Shown piece after piece: positions 32,965 through 40,643 of a stretch of 64,000 bases of DNA. The DNA is taken from NCBI RefSeq assembly GCF_016907875.1, contig NZ_JAFBCU010000001.1:2790001-2854000 (forward strand), read 5' to 3'. The position numbers were made by a program, and so were the translations under genes. The stretch comes from Arthrobacter roseus (GTDB taxonomy: Bacteria; Actinomycetota; Actinomycetes; Actinomycetales; Micrococcaceae). Within the stretch, counting starts at the first letter, position 1. Every line of letters starts with the position of its first letter. Below the pieces are notes generated by a model. The model made no database searches and was not told the origin of the DNA. It saw only the letters and a program-made list of their open reading frames with translations.

Positions 32965-34685
32965 TAGCGGTCCTTACGCGTTGTGGTATCTCGATTATGC
33001 GCGTCCTCGGGGCTGACTGTCAGCCAGGCCTTCTCGAACAGACGCTTCAGTGCGGCAGCCTCGGTGGTCAGCCGGTTATCCTCACCACGGGCGAGCAACC
33101 CGTACTCCACCATGATGCGACCGTCGTCGTGCTCCCCGGCCCGCACCCATACGCGGCGGCGGCTGATGAACAGCGAGCCCATCAACCCGGCCAGCGCCAA
33201 CACCGAAAAGATCAGGACAGAGAGTTTGGTGGGGTCATACGTGACATCCAGTGCAACATAGCGCTTGAGACCGTCAAAGGTGATGGAGCCCTTGTCCTCC
33301 GGTAACTCGTACGTCTCATAGGCGCCCAACACAATCCCGCCCGCGTCCATGCCACGGTTGTTCAGCGGCGTCAGCGGATCTGTGTCGAGAGTGAAGACGC
33401 TCTTCGGTTCGCCCTTGTCCAGGCCCAGATCCCCATAGTAGGAGTTTAGGTTCAGCTGCGGATTGAACGGATCCGGGTCTGAAGCGAAGGCCACACCCTG
33501 CTCGTCAATGCGCGCCGTCGGCAGGAAGAATCCCACAAAACCCAGCTGCTCGGGCCGGGCATCTGGCACCTTCAGAACCATGAGCGAGGTGTATGCGGCG
33601 TCGTTCGGGATCGACACCACAGGACCTTGATAGGCGACGTCCCCGTTGCCGTCTTTCACCGTGATGACCGGCGCATAACCGTTGCCCACCAGGTAGACGC
33701 GGGTTCCGCCGATGTTGATGGGGTGATTGACCTTCAGTGTCTCCTGTTGGGGCTCAGCGTCAGGACCTGTTTTTGTGGTCATCTTAGCGGTGAAGTCCAG
33801 TGGCTGCCCGTAGTGCGTGGTGGATTCGCGATCAAAAACCACGTCAAAGTCATCGAGTGTCAGCGAATAGGGATCCAGCTGGTTCTCTGAGAAGTTGGTG
33901 CCCGGGTTGAAATTGTCATAGCCGATGAGCGTATTCACGAAAGTGTCGCCCTCCACCAGGACCTTCTGCCCACGGTAGCCAAAGAGACCGCCGGCGGCAA
34001 CGGAAATGAGAACACCTATCAACGCGGTGTGGAACACCAGATTACCGAGTTCCTTCAAGTACCCGCGTTCAGCCCCGACAGATGGCCGCGCACCCTCCAG
34101 ATCACGGATCTCTACACGGTAGCCGCGCTTCTTCAGCAGTTTCGCGGCATCCTCGATGACGGCTCCCGCAGAATCAGGAGACGCGCCGGCGTCGTCGTCC
34201 GTTCTTTCCCGCCCTGAGGACACCGCGACGGTGCCATATTCAGGCATCCGAGACAAGCGCCGCGGCGTACGCGGCGGCTGCGAGCGCAGCGCCCGATAAT
34301 AGACCTTTGTCCGCGGCACAACGCAGCCAATCAGGGAGATGAACAGCAGCAGGTAAATTGCTGAAAACCAGACAGAGCTGTAGACATCGAACAGCTGGAA
34401 CCGGTCCAGCCAGGGGCCTGAGTCCGGATTGTTCTTGATGTACTGCGTGACGACGGCGGGGTTGGACGGACGCTGCGGAAAGAGCGAACCAGGAACGGCT
34501 GCGATGGCCAGAAGGAGCAGCAGAAACAGCGCGGTTCGCATGCTCGTCAGCTGAGTCCACGCCCAGCGAAGCGTGCCGAACAAACCCAACGCCGGCAGTG
34601 CGATGTCTGATTTACCGGTCTGGGCGTTATCGGATGAGGTGTTCTCCGGCTGCTTACTCACGTGATCCTTGTTGGTCTTCTTCAT
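32964..34685 (-). CDS. resB: Cytochrome c biogenesis protein ResB
   Basis: This 573-residue membrane protein has four helices: three in the N-terminal third and one near residue 500, with a large extracytoplasmic domain between (about 240-490). Family traits are SLFPQRPSNP, LGNLVFHTALIGVLISVAAGG, quoted in part, and VLALAGLMGSLFISRRRVWVR at the last helix. The Ser/Asn-rich first 25 residues are likely disordered. It works with CcsB to attach heme to apocytochromes. Start and stop overlap neighbours ccdA and ccsB by one base, a sign of tight coupling. Confidence 0.93.
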   Translation of the reverse strand: MKKTNKDHVSKQPENTSSDNAQTGKSDIALPALGLFGTLRWAWTQLTSMRTALFLLLLLAIAAVPGSLFPQRPSNPAVVTQYIKNNPDSGPWLDRFQLFDVYSSVWFSAIYLLLFISLIGCVVPRTKVYYRALRSQPPRTPRRLSRMPEYGTVAVSSGRERTDDDAGASPDSAGAVIEDAAKLLKKRGYRVEIRDLEGARPSVGAERGYLKELGNLVFHTALIGVLISVAAGGLFGYRGQKVLVEGDTFVNTLIGYDNFNPGTNFSENQLDPYSLTLDDFDVVFDRESTTHYGQPLDFTAKMTTKTGPDAEPQQETLKVNHPINIGGTRVYLVGNGYAPVITVKDGNGDVAYQGPVVSIPNDAAYTSLMVLKVPDARPEQLGFVGFFLPTARIDEQGVAFASDPDPFNPQLNLNSYYGDLGLDKGEPKSVFTLDTDPLTPLNNRGMDAGGIVLGAYETYELPEDKGSITFDGLKRYVALDVTYDPTKLSVLIFSVLALAGLMGSLFISRRRVWVRAGEHDDGRIMVEYGLLARGEDNRLTTEAAALKRLFEKAWLTVSPEDAHNRDTTTRKDR

Positions 34686-35482
34686 CAGATGGGCAGCTCC
34701 ACACTATTGAGCCAGCCCTGGAGCTCGTTTATCCACATGATCCAGATTCCTGTGGCCATCAGTCCGCCAACAACAATGAGCATGAGCCCGCCAGACAGTT
34801 GCAGGGCGCGCCGGTGTTTCCGGAAGAAAGCCATGGCCCCCAGACCGCGGCGGACGCCAAGGGCGATCAGCAGGAACGGCAGACCAAGCCCCAGACAGTA
34901 CACGAAGGTCAGGATGGCGCCTTTGGCTGCGCTGGCGTCACTGCCAGAGAACGACAGCAACTGCACGGCCGAGAGCGTTGGACCGATACACGGTGCCCAG
35001 CTCAGGCCGAAGGTCAGGCCCAGCAGCGGCGCCCCCCACAGTCCCGCACGCGGTGAAGCATGAATTCTGCGATCCTGCTGAAACCAGGCCAGCCCGCCCA
35101 TGAACACCACGCCCATGAGAATCACGAGCAGACCGAGCAGCTGCGTCACCCACGCCTGGTCCGGACCTTTGAGCCAGGCACCAAGCTGACCGAACACCGC
35201 GCCGATAGCCACGTAAACCACGGTGAATCCAAGGACAAAGAGCCCGATGCCGATGAACATGCGTCCGCGCTTCTGCTGTTCCAGGTCGACGCCGGCCAAA
35301 CCCGTGACGTACCCGAGGTAGCCCGGAACGAGTGGCAGGATGCACGGGGAGAGGAAAGAAACGATGCCGGCCAGCAGGGCAACAGGCAGCGCCAGCAACA
35401 TAGATCCATTGAGGACGGTTTCGGCAAACGGGTTTCCTGCGCTCAGCACGGTGACACGCGCCAGTTCGACGGCGGGGAGCAC
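34685..35482 (-). CDS. ccdA: Thiol-disulfide electron transporter CcdA
   Basis: This 265-residue, six-helix membrane protein passes electrons from cytosolic thioredoxin to outside thiol proteins. Two conserved cysteines sit in FLSPCILPLVPGY (helix 1) and SWAPCIGPTL (helix 4), the CcdA/DsbD signature. The start is a GTG at 35482, seven bases after the TlpA-like stop, and the stop overlaps resB as TGATG. In the operon it reduces the TlpA-like protein, which in turn keeps apocytochrome CXXCH thiols reduced. Confidence 0.92.
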   Translation of the reverse strand: MLPAVELARVTVLSAGNPFAETVLNGSMLLALPVALLAGIVSFLSPCILPLVPGYLGYVTGLAGVDLEQQKRGRMFIGIGLFVLGFTVVYVAIGAVFGQLGAWLKGPDQAWVTQLLGLLVILMGVVFMGGLAWFQQDRRIHASPRAGLWGAPLLGLTFGLSWAPCIGPTLSAVQLLSFSGSDASAAKGAILTFVYCLGLGLPFLLIALGVRRGLGAMAFFRKHRRALQLSGGLMLIVVGGLMATGIWIMWINELQGWLNSVELPI

Positions 35483-35488
35483 GTGGGC

Positions 35489-36121
35489 CTACTCCGCCAC
35501 GGCGTCGGAGATCAGGGCTTTCAGGGTGCTCTTCTCCGCCAGACCCAGAATGCGCGCGGATACACGGCCCTGTTTGTCCAGCACGATGGTTGTGGGCACG
35601 GCCTGCGGCGGAACGTAGCTTGTCATCGACAGCAGGACCTGGCCGTCCTTGTCGTTGAAGCTTGGGTACGGAATGTTGAACGTGCGCTCGAATGCGTCCG
35701 CGGTGGCTTTTTCGTCGCGAATATTTACCCCAAAGAATAGGGTGCCTTCGGGGCTGAATGTCTCATGGAGCGCCACGAGGTCAGGGGCCTCCTTGCGACA
35801 CGGCGCACAGGCGGCGTACCAGAAGTTCAGGACCACAACGTTGCCACGCCACTGCTCCGATGAAGCCTGCATGCCGCTGAACAGCTTTCCAGAGATGTCG
35901 ACGGGCTTGCCGCGTTTCTCCGGCGCATATTCAGTCACTGAGCCATCGCCAGCAATGTAGTTCTTGTTGTCCCCCGCTTTGGCCTGCTTGGCCAAGGGGT
36001 CTTCCACGGTGCACCCGGCCAGCGCGACCGCGGCGGGTATGCCGAAGGCCAGCGCAGCACCGTATTTCAGGAGCGAACGGCGTCCGGGAATTCCATCAGT
36101 AGTGTTCACAGCTTCTTTCAC
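35489..36121 (-). CDS. TlpA/ResA-like thioredoxin-fold lipoprotein
   Basis: This 210-residue exported protein has a twin-arginine-type signal (RR at 14-15 in GRRSLLKYG) ending in the lipobox L-A-G-C with Cys 37, so it is probably a Tat-exported lipoprotein. The redoxin domain (about 80-205) has the active site C105-A-P-C108 in NFWYAACAPCRKEAP and the cis-Pro in PQAVPTTIVLD. It should reduce the heme-binding cysteines of apocytochrome c, taking electrons from CcdA, which follows directly. It is preceded by the histidine phosphatase gene (41 bp gap). Confidence 0.9.
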   Translation of the reverse strand: MKEAVNTTDGIPGRRSLLKYGAALAFGIPAAVALAGCTVEDPLAKQAKAGDNKNYIAGDGSVTEYAPEKRGKPVDISGKLFSGMQASSEQWRGNVVVLNFWYAACAPCRKEAPDLVALHETFSPEGTLFFGVNIRDEKATADAFERTFNIPYPSFNDKDGQVLLSMTSYVPPQAVPTTIVLDKQGRVSARILGLAEKSTLKALISDAVAE

Positions 36122-36162
36122 AATTTCTACAACGTGTAGTAGTACTTATATGCTCCCATACA

Positions 36163-36825
36163 TTATGCGCCCGGAACATTGGCAGCTCCTGGGAGCAGAT
36201 CGGGGCACGGCTCGGTGTACCTGACTCCAGCCAGCTGGCCGTCGTCGAGCTCCAGGGACGTAATGGAAGCCAGCGTGCACTCTCGTTGCCGCGGATCATG
36301 CCACAGGCGTTTCTTCTCCGCGGCAAGACGCGTTACCCAGATGGGAAGCTGGTGACTGACGAGAACGGCTTCGGCCCCGTCTCCACCGTTTTCCACCGCT
36401 TTGCGGGCCGCATCTCCGACGGCCTCCATGATGCGTGCCGCCTGCGCAAGGTACGGCTCACCCCACGAAGGCTTCATGGGATTCACCAGAAGCGGCCAGT
36501 ACCGCGGATTACGCAGCTGTCGCTTGATGCCAGCCATCCCCTCAAACCGGTTCTGCGCCTCAAGAAGCCGCTCATCAGTGTCGATCGGTAGTTCCAGAGC
36601 GTCCGACGTCGGCTTGGCAGTTTCTTGAGCGCGCGTCAAAGGTGAGGCAGCCAGGTAGCTGATGCGGGCGCCGTCGTGCTCTCGCTCCTGAAACCAGGAG
36701 GCCGCACGCTCGGCCATTTCGTGACCGAGCGCGGAGAGATGGAAGCCGGGTAAGCGTCCGTAGAGGACGCCCTCGGGGTTGAAGACCTCGCCGTGACGCA
36801 GCAGGTGAACTGTGGATTTGGGCAT
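36163..36825 (-). CDS. Histidine phosphatase family protein
   Basis: This 220-residue member of the phosphoglycerate mutase superfamily has the catalytic LLRHGEVFNPEGVLYGR motif at 8-24 (phosphorylated His 11), the second Arg in ASPLTRAQETA and the second His in VLVSHQLPIWV near 155. It lacks the inserts of the glycolytic mutase, so a phosphatase is more likely; the substrate is unknown. It is the first gene before the cytochrome c maturation set and such a gene commonly precedes it in actinobacteria, perhaps only by operon economy. Confidence 0.85.
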   Translation of the reverse strand: MPKSTVHLLRHGEVFNPEGVLYGRLPGFHLSALGHEMAERAASWFQEREHDGARISYLAASPLTRAQETAKPTSDALELPIDTDERLLEAQNRFEGMAGIKRQLRNPRYWPLLVNPMKPSWGEPYLAQAARIMEAVGDAARKAVENGGDGAEAVLVSHQLPIWVTRLAAEKKRLWHDPRQRECTLASITSLELDDGQLAGVRYTEPCPDLLPGAANVPGA

Positions 36826-36924
36826 GACATCAAGTTTGACACCCCGGCACTGGCCGCCCTAATTTCAGCCGCCGCGGCTCCTTCCCTCAAGATGTAGCAG
36901 CGGAAGTTTCCGACCCAGGGAATA

Positions 36925-36944
36925 AAACATGTATTTACATGTTT
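36925..36944. promoter_or_regulatory. Perfect palindrome upstream of yceI
   Basis: AAACATGTA-TT-TACATGTTT has 9-bp perfect arms and sits 43 bp before the yceI start. ACATGT palindromes of this kind are typical targets of MarR-type repressors. No MarR gene is adjacent, so the regulator is unknown. The position overlaps where a -10 to +1 region would fall. Confidence 0.6.
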
Positions 36945-36987
36945 GCATCCTGAGGAAGCTATGTCCCCACAGAAGGAGAAATTCATT

Positions 36988-37536
36988 ATGACTATCCCCA
37001 ACGGCCTCACCGCCGGAACCTGGAACCTGGACACTTCGCACAGCGAAGTCGGTTTCACCGTCCGCCACGCAGGTATCAGCAAGGTCCGTGGCACGTTCGA
37101 CGACGTCCACGCCGTCATGAACGTCACCGAGAACATCGAGAATTCCACCATCGAGGCCACGGTGAAAACCGATTCATTCAACTCGAAGGACAGCAACCGC
37201 GACGCACACGTCAAGGGACCAGACTTCTTTGACATCGCACAGTTCCCCGAAATGACCTTCAGCTCCACTGGGCTTTCAGGGGACGATGAAAACTACGTGC
37301 TCGCCGGTGACCTGACCATTCGCGGCGTGACCAAACCCGTAGAATTCAACACCGAGTTCAACGGAGTCGCAGTGGACCCGTTCGGCGCAACGCGCGCCGG
37401 GTTCAGCGGCCAGACCGTCATCTCCCGCAAGGACTTTGGTCTGACCTACAACGCTGCCCTCGAAGCTGGCGGCGTCCTGATTGGCGACAAAGTCACGATC
37501 AGCCTCGACGCAGCTTTCGTGGCACCCGCGGAGTAG
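36988..37536 (+). CDS. YceI family lipid-binding protein
   Basis: This is a 182-residue lipocalin-like beta barrel of the YceI family, which binds polyisoprenoid or other lipophilic molecules. It starts AGTWNLDTSHSEVGFTVRH with the family's D-x-x-H-S/T-x-V-x-F pattern, has VKGPDFFDIAQFPEMTF in the middle and RAGFSGQTVISRKDFGLTYN near the end. No signal peptide is present, as is usual for actinobacterial members. ATG 36988 is preceded by AAGGAGAAA. A 20-bp perfect palindrome just upstream suggests dedicated regulation. Confidence 0.92.
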   Translation: MTIPNGLTAGTWNLDTSHSEVGFTVRHAGISKVRGTFDDVHAVMNVTENIENSTIEATVKTDSFNSKDSNRDAHVKGPDFFDIAQFPEMTFSSTGLSGDDENYVLAGDLTIRGVTKPVEFNTEFNGVAVDPFGATRAGFSGQTVISRKDFGLTYNAALEAGGVLIGDKVTISLDAAFVAPAE

Positions 37537-37560
37537 GCTCTCTCCCCCCTGCGCTGACCT

Positions 37561-37634
37561 GCGCGAGATCACCCTTTAGCCTCGCTGACACTCTGTATAG
37601 AGGGTGACGTCGTCGACAAAAGGTGATCTCGCGC
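37561..37634. repeat. Dispersed palindromic intergenic repeat, copy 1
   Basis: Arms GCGCGAGATCACC (37561-37573) and GGTGATCTCGCGC (37622-37634) pair perfectly over 13 bp. An inner pair CACCCT/AGGGTG lies at 37571-37576 and 37601-37606. The segment GAGATCACCCTTTAGC reappears inverted at 44716-44731 in a second intergenic element. Located 24 bp after the yceI stop, it may double as a terminator. Confidence 0.6.
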
Positions 37635-37702
37635 TGCGTTTCGTTGCGGAATGGTTAGCGAAATCAACGTTTTCAGCGACACGTGCCGACTACGCTTAAA
37701 CG

Positions 37703-38227
37703 ATGCCCATGCCGCGTTTCCCCACCCCTCCCGAGCGCGAGCCAACCCGGACCCACAACGACGGCGCCAGCCCCGTTGACCTCCGAGACCGACCTATCGC
37801 CCAAAGGCTGAAGGACCTCAGCGGGCTGCAGCAGGAAATCAGCGCCGCCTACGTACTCTGGTTGGCCTCCGCCGCCTTCTCGGTGGTGTTGCACGTCGCT
37901 AGCCTGGTTGGATCGGTTGGAACCTACGGCCGCGGCGCACTGGTCCTCGATGTACCGAGCCTCATCTTTGCCACCCTCATCAGCGTGGCCATCGTTTACC
38001 TTGCCGTCCGCATGAAAGAAAGCGCACCGTGGGCCCGTATCGCGCTCAGTATCGTTGGCGCCATCACCACTATTTCCTCGATCATCACCATCGGAACCAT
38101 TGGTATGGGAATCATCACTGCCCTGATGCAGATCGTGGCAACAACACTGATGTGGACTGCCGCAGGGCACCGCTGGTTCAGGACATCAACACCTGACCTG
38201 CCAGCTGGGGTATCCCACGGGGGTTGA
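37703..38227 (+). CDS. Four-helix membrane protein of unknown function
   Basis: This 174-residue protein has a hydrophilic N-terminal 45 residues and four transmembrane helices (about 48-70, 82-102, 110-130 and 132-155). The segment WARIALSIVGAITTISSI after helix 2 closely resembles WARITATVLASINVV at the same point of the next gene, so the two appear to be paralogues in tandem. It starts ATG 37703 with no clear ribosome site. I do not recognise a named family. Confidence 0.7.
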   Translation: MPMPRFPTPPEREPTRTHNDGASPVDLRDRPIAQRLKDLSGLQQEISAAYVLWLASAAFSVVLHVASLVGSVGTYGRGALVLDVPSLIFATLISVAIVYLAVRMKESAPWARIALSIVGAITTISSIITIGTIGMGIITALMQIVATTLMWTAAGHRWFRTSTPDLPAGVSHGG

Positions 38228-38303
38228 GTTCGAATGGACCTGACCGCGATGTGCACCCGCTGTACGCTTGGAATCAGCCACCAACGTAAACAAAGGACGC
38301 ACG

Positions 38304-38993
38304 ATGAGTACCCCTGAGAACAATTCAGACCCCCAGAAGCTCACACCCGAAAGTAACCCCTACTCGGGGCAAGCGGCTCCGGGCAGCCAACCACAGTACG
38401 GGCAGAACGGGCCAGACAGCGCACCGGGCAGCCAGCAGCCCTACGGTTACCAGGCGCCACAGGCCTCCGGCTACAACTACCCAGGCGGCGCCCCGGAGAC
38501 ACCCGCAGCGGACAAAGGCCCAGCCCCTAAGCAGGTCGATATGGCTTACTGGCTCATCCTGGCCGCCGGCGCCCTGACACTGATCTCCGCCATCATCGCT
38601 CAGATGACCATGCCCGATCTCCCCGGTATGTCATCCAATATGGTGGCCGCCGCAGGGATCGTAGGTCTGATATTCGCGATCATCTCCGTCGCCATCTACG
38701 TTGTGCTAGCCATCTTCATCCGTAAGGGCCACAATTGGGCCCGGATCACGGCCACGGTCTTAGCCAGCATCAACGTCGTCATACAGGTCTTCAACCTGAT
38801 CAGCGTCGCCATTGCAAGCGGCGTGGACAATGAAATGTACGCGTCTGCCCCAGCGGCGAACCCCTTCAGCGTCATCCTGGGCTTGATCATCATGATTCTC
38901 GGCGTTGTCGCCGTCGTCCTGATCTGGATGAAGCCGGCGCGGCCGTACTTCCAGCAGGTTCGACCCGCCGGATACGCACCGCACCAAGCCTAA
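38304..38993 (+). CDS. Proline/glutamine-rich four-helix membrane protein
   Basis: This 229-residue protein has a disordered N-terminus (1-85) full of Gly, Pro, Gln, Tyr and Ser (for example APGSQPQYGQNG and PGSQQPYGYQAP), then four transmembrane helices. It contains MAYWLILAAGALTLIS and GHNWARITATVLA, similar to the preceding gene. Such Pro/Gln-rich heads are frequent in actinobacterial envelope proteins. ATG 38304 follows AAAGGACG. A strong hairpin terminator follows inside the end of the convergent rex gene. Confidence 0.72.
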   Translation: MSTPENNSDPQKLTPESNPYSGQAAPGSQPQYGQNGPDSAPGSQQPYGYQAPQASGYNYPGGAPETPAADKGPAPKQVDMAYWLILAAGALTLISAIIAQMTMPDLPGMSSNMVAAAGIVGLIFAIISVAIYVVLAIFIRKGHNWARITATVLASINVVIQVFNLISVAIASGVDNEMYASAPAANPFSVILGLIIMILGVVAVVLIWMKPARPYFQQVRPAGYAPHQA

Positions 38994-38997
38994 ATAT

Positions 38998-39696
38998 CTA
39001 GCCAGTACGCGGGGTGCGGGATTCGGAAGAAACTTCCGGATCCCGCACCCTTTGTGCATGGTAGGCCAGGATCTGCAGTTCAGTGGCCAAATCCACCTTC
39101 CGCACCTGCACCTGTTGAGGCACCTGCAGGATCGTCGGCGAAAAATTGAGAATGCTCGTAATGCCCGCAGCTACAAGCCGGTCGCAGAGTTCCTGCGCAG
39201 CGCTGGGAGGCACCGACAGAATAGCCATGTTCGCACGCTTGCTCTCGAGGACCTGCTCCAACTGATCAACCGGGCTGACCCGCAACCACCCCACTTCCCT
39301 GTCGATGACCAGTGGATCAACGTCAAAAAGCGCCACCATTTCGAACCCGCGAGATACAAAGCCGGAGTAGCCCGCGAGCGCACGCCCCAGGTTCCCGGCA
39401 CCTACGATGACCACCCGCAAATCATGGTTGAGCCCCAGAGCGTCGGATATCCGCTTGGTAAGCTGCCCAACGTCGTACCCCACACCGCGGGTCCCATACG
39501 ACCCGAGGTAGGAGAGGTCCTTGCGGAGCATGGCGGGGTTCTCCCCTGCGGCGGTGGCGAGCTCCTCAGACGAAACTCGCGACGCAGCATCCGGCCCCAA
39601 CCCGTTGAGTGCGCGCAGATAGATGGTCAGGCGGCCCAGCGAGGCGGCTGGAATCTCACGACTACCTGAGGGCAGTTCTTTGTCCCACGAGGTCAC
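38998..39696 (-). CDS. rex: Redox-sensing transcriptional repressor Rex
   Basis: This 232-residue NADH/NAD-sensing repressor has an N-terminal winged helix (about 15-85, with SSEELATAAGENPAMLRKDLSYLGSYG quoted in part as NPAMLRKDLSYLG) and a C-terminal Rossmann domain with VVIVGAGNLGRALAGY at about 95-110. Rex represses respiratory and fermentation genes when NADH is low. The start is a GTG whose sequence overlaps the glutaredoxin stop as GTGA, so the two are translationally coupled. No clear TTGTGAA-N4-TTCACAA site is seen upstream here. Confidence 0.95.
   Translation of the reverse strand: MTSWDKELPSGSREIPAASLGRLTIYLRALNGLGPDAASRVSSEELATAAGENPAMLRKDLSYLGSYGTRGVGYDVGQLTKRISDALGLNHDLRVVIVGAGNLGRALAGYSGFVSRGFEMVALFDVDPLVIDREVGWLRVSPVDQLEQVLESKRANMAILSVPPSAAQELCDRLVAAGITSILNFSPTILQVPQQVQVRKVDLATELQILAYHAQRVRDPEVSSESRTPRTG
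39012..39053 (+). terminator. Strong terminator embedded in the rex 3' end
   Basis: GGGTGCGGGAT (39012-39022) and CGGAAG (39024-39029) pair with CTTCCG (39033-39038) and ATCCCGCACCC (39040-39050) around an AAA loop, then TTT. The 17-bp stem would end the rightward membrane-protein transcript, while the same DNA encodes the last codons of the convergent rex gene. Confidence 0.75.
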
Positions 39697-39947
39697 TGCT
39701 CACGCTCCGTGCCCAATAGCCGGCGAAGGCGGACCTCATCGATGCGCCAAAAGTCCCTCGGCACGCCATCGATCAGGAGCACAGGAATTTCCTCCGCGTA
39801 GCGTGCACTCAGCTCCGGATCATCGACGATGGATTCCTCAGACCAAACGATTCCGAGTTCACCGGCCACGCGCCCGACAACCTCCCGCGCATCCTGACAA
39901 AGATGGCATTCCGGTTTCGTCAACAGCAGGAGGTTCGGTGAATACAT
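39693..39947 (-). CDS. Glutaredoxin family protein
   Basis: This 84-residue protein has the thioredoxin-like fold start LLLLTKPECHLCQDAREVV with the active site C-H-L-C at about 15-18, then the cis-Pro region EIPVLLIDG. The CxLC pattern is typical of DUF836 glutaredoxin-like proteins, which occur next to rex in many actinobacteria. It probably reduces a disulfide or serves redox signalling together with Rex. ATG 39947 is preferred over an in-frame start at 40007, which would add 20 basic residues. Confidence 0.85.
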   Translation of the reverse strand: MYSPNLLLLTKPECHLCQDAREVVGRVAGELGIVWSEESIVDDPELSARYAEEIPVLLIDGVPRDFWRIDEVRLRRLLGTEREQ

Positions 39948-39996
39948 ACCTACAAAGCTAGCGTGCAGGCGACGACGGCGCATTCCGCACATGGCA

Positions 39997-40026
39997 AAGG
40001 CCCGCACCGAAACGGTGACGGGCCTT
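39997..40026 (-). terminator. Terminator after the bS22 gene
   Basis: AAGGCCCG (39997-40004) pairs with CGGGCCTT (40019-40026), extended inside by CACCG/CGGTG around an AAA loop. The hairpin begins 31 bp after the bS22 stop on the reverse strand and separates it from the glutaredoxin gene. Confidence 0.7.
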
Positions 40027-40057
40027 CCATAGTGTCAGGGAGCTCTACTCCCGGCGA

Positions 40058-40156
40058 CTACTTTTTGTTGCGACGCTGGTGGCGCGTCTTACGAAGCAGC
40101 TTACGATGCTTCTTCTTGGCCATACGCTTGCGGCGCTTCTTGATTACTGAACCCAC
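40058..40156 (-). CDS. Small basic ribosomal protein bS22 (AURKAIP1/COX24 type)
   Basis: This 32-residue, extremely basic protein starts at a GTG (40156): MGSVIKKRRKRMAKKKHRKL then LRKTRHQRRNKK. The sequence is almost identical to the actinobacterial AURKAIP1/COX24-domain peptide found as bS22 in mycobacterial 30S subunits. It is too short for usual gene calls. It is encoded between the glutaredoxin and BldC-like genes and has its own terminator. Confidence 0.93.
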   Translation of the reverse strand: MGSVIKKRRKRMAKKKHRKLLRKTRHQRRNKK

Positions 40157-40267
40157 AGAGTCCTCACAAACTGTTCTTGATCGACTACCGGTGAACGAGC
40201 CAAGGCGCGCTACTACCAGCAGATTCTTACGATGACGTAAAACGTTCCTTAACAGGGTACCGCCAAT

Positions 40268-40299
40268 CCGCCGTTTTCCTTTACCGGAAGAAGCGGCGG
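40268..40299 (-). terminator. Hairpin after the BldC-like gene
   Basis: CCGCCG (40268-40273) pairs with CGGCGG (40294-40299), with TTCC/GGAA pairing inside. It begins directly at the stop codon of the BldC-like gene on the reverse strand. No T-run follows. Confidence 0.5.
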
Positions 40300-40512
40300 T
40301 CAGGCGGTGCCGGTTGGCTTCTCCTGCTGTGCTGACTGCAGTACGCTTTCGACGGCGGACTCGGGAACACGGTAGGAGCGGCCAAACTGGACGGCCGGCA
40401 TTTCGCCGGAATGGATCATGCGGTACACGGTCATTTTTGACACGCGCATAACGTCAGCCACCTCGGAGACTGTGAGGAAGCTTACGTTTGAGAAGTTGGT
40501 TTCGTCTGCCAT
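40300..40512 (-). CDS. BldC-like MerR-type helix-turn-helix protein
   Basis: This 70-residue DNA-binding protein is little more than one winged helix: FLTVSEVADVMRVSKMTVYR followed by MIHSGEMPAVQFGRSYRVPESAV. This closely follows BldC of Streptomyces, which binds direct repeats cooperatively and controls development, and the excisionase-like family. ATG 40512 matches the family start; an upstream frame to 40590 is less likely. It is downstream of an arsR-type gene on the same strand. Confidence 0.9.
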   Translation of the reverse strand: MADETNFSNVSFLTVSEVADVMRVSKMTVYRMIHSGEMPAVQFGRSYRVPESAVESVLQSAQQEKPTGTA

Positions 40513-40643
40513 TTCTCCAGATTTCTCTCTCGCTTCGGACAATGCTCCCCAGCAACCTTGACGGCGTGTTGCCTTGTAGTCCGAGCCCAAACCGTCTAAT
40601 GGGTAACTCTAGTGGCTCATGTGACGAAAGTGAAAGCGGATGC

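Noticed and set aside
36100-36130. Rex operator-like TTGTGAA half-site upstream of the TlpA-like gene
   Set aside because: Only one half-site (TTGTGAAA) is present; the second half does not match TTCACAA at the proper spacing.
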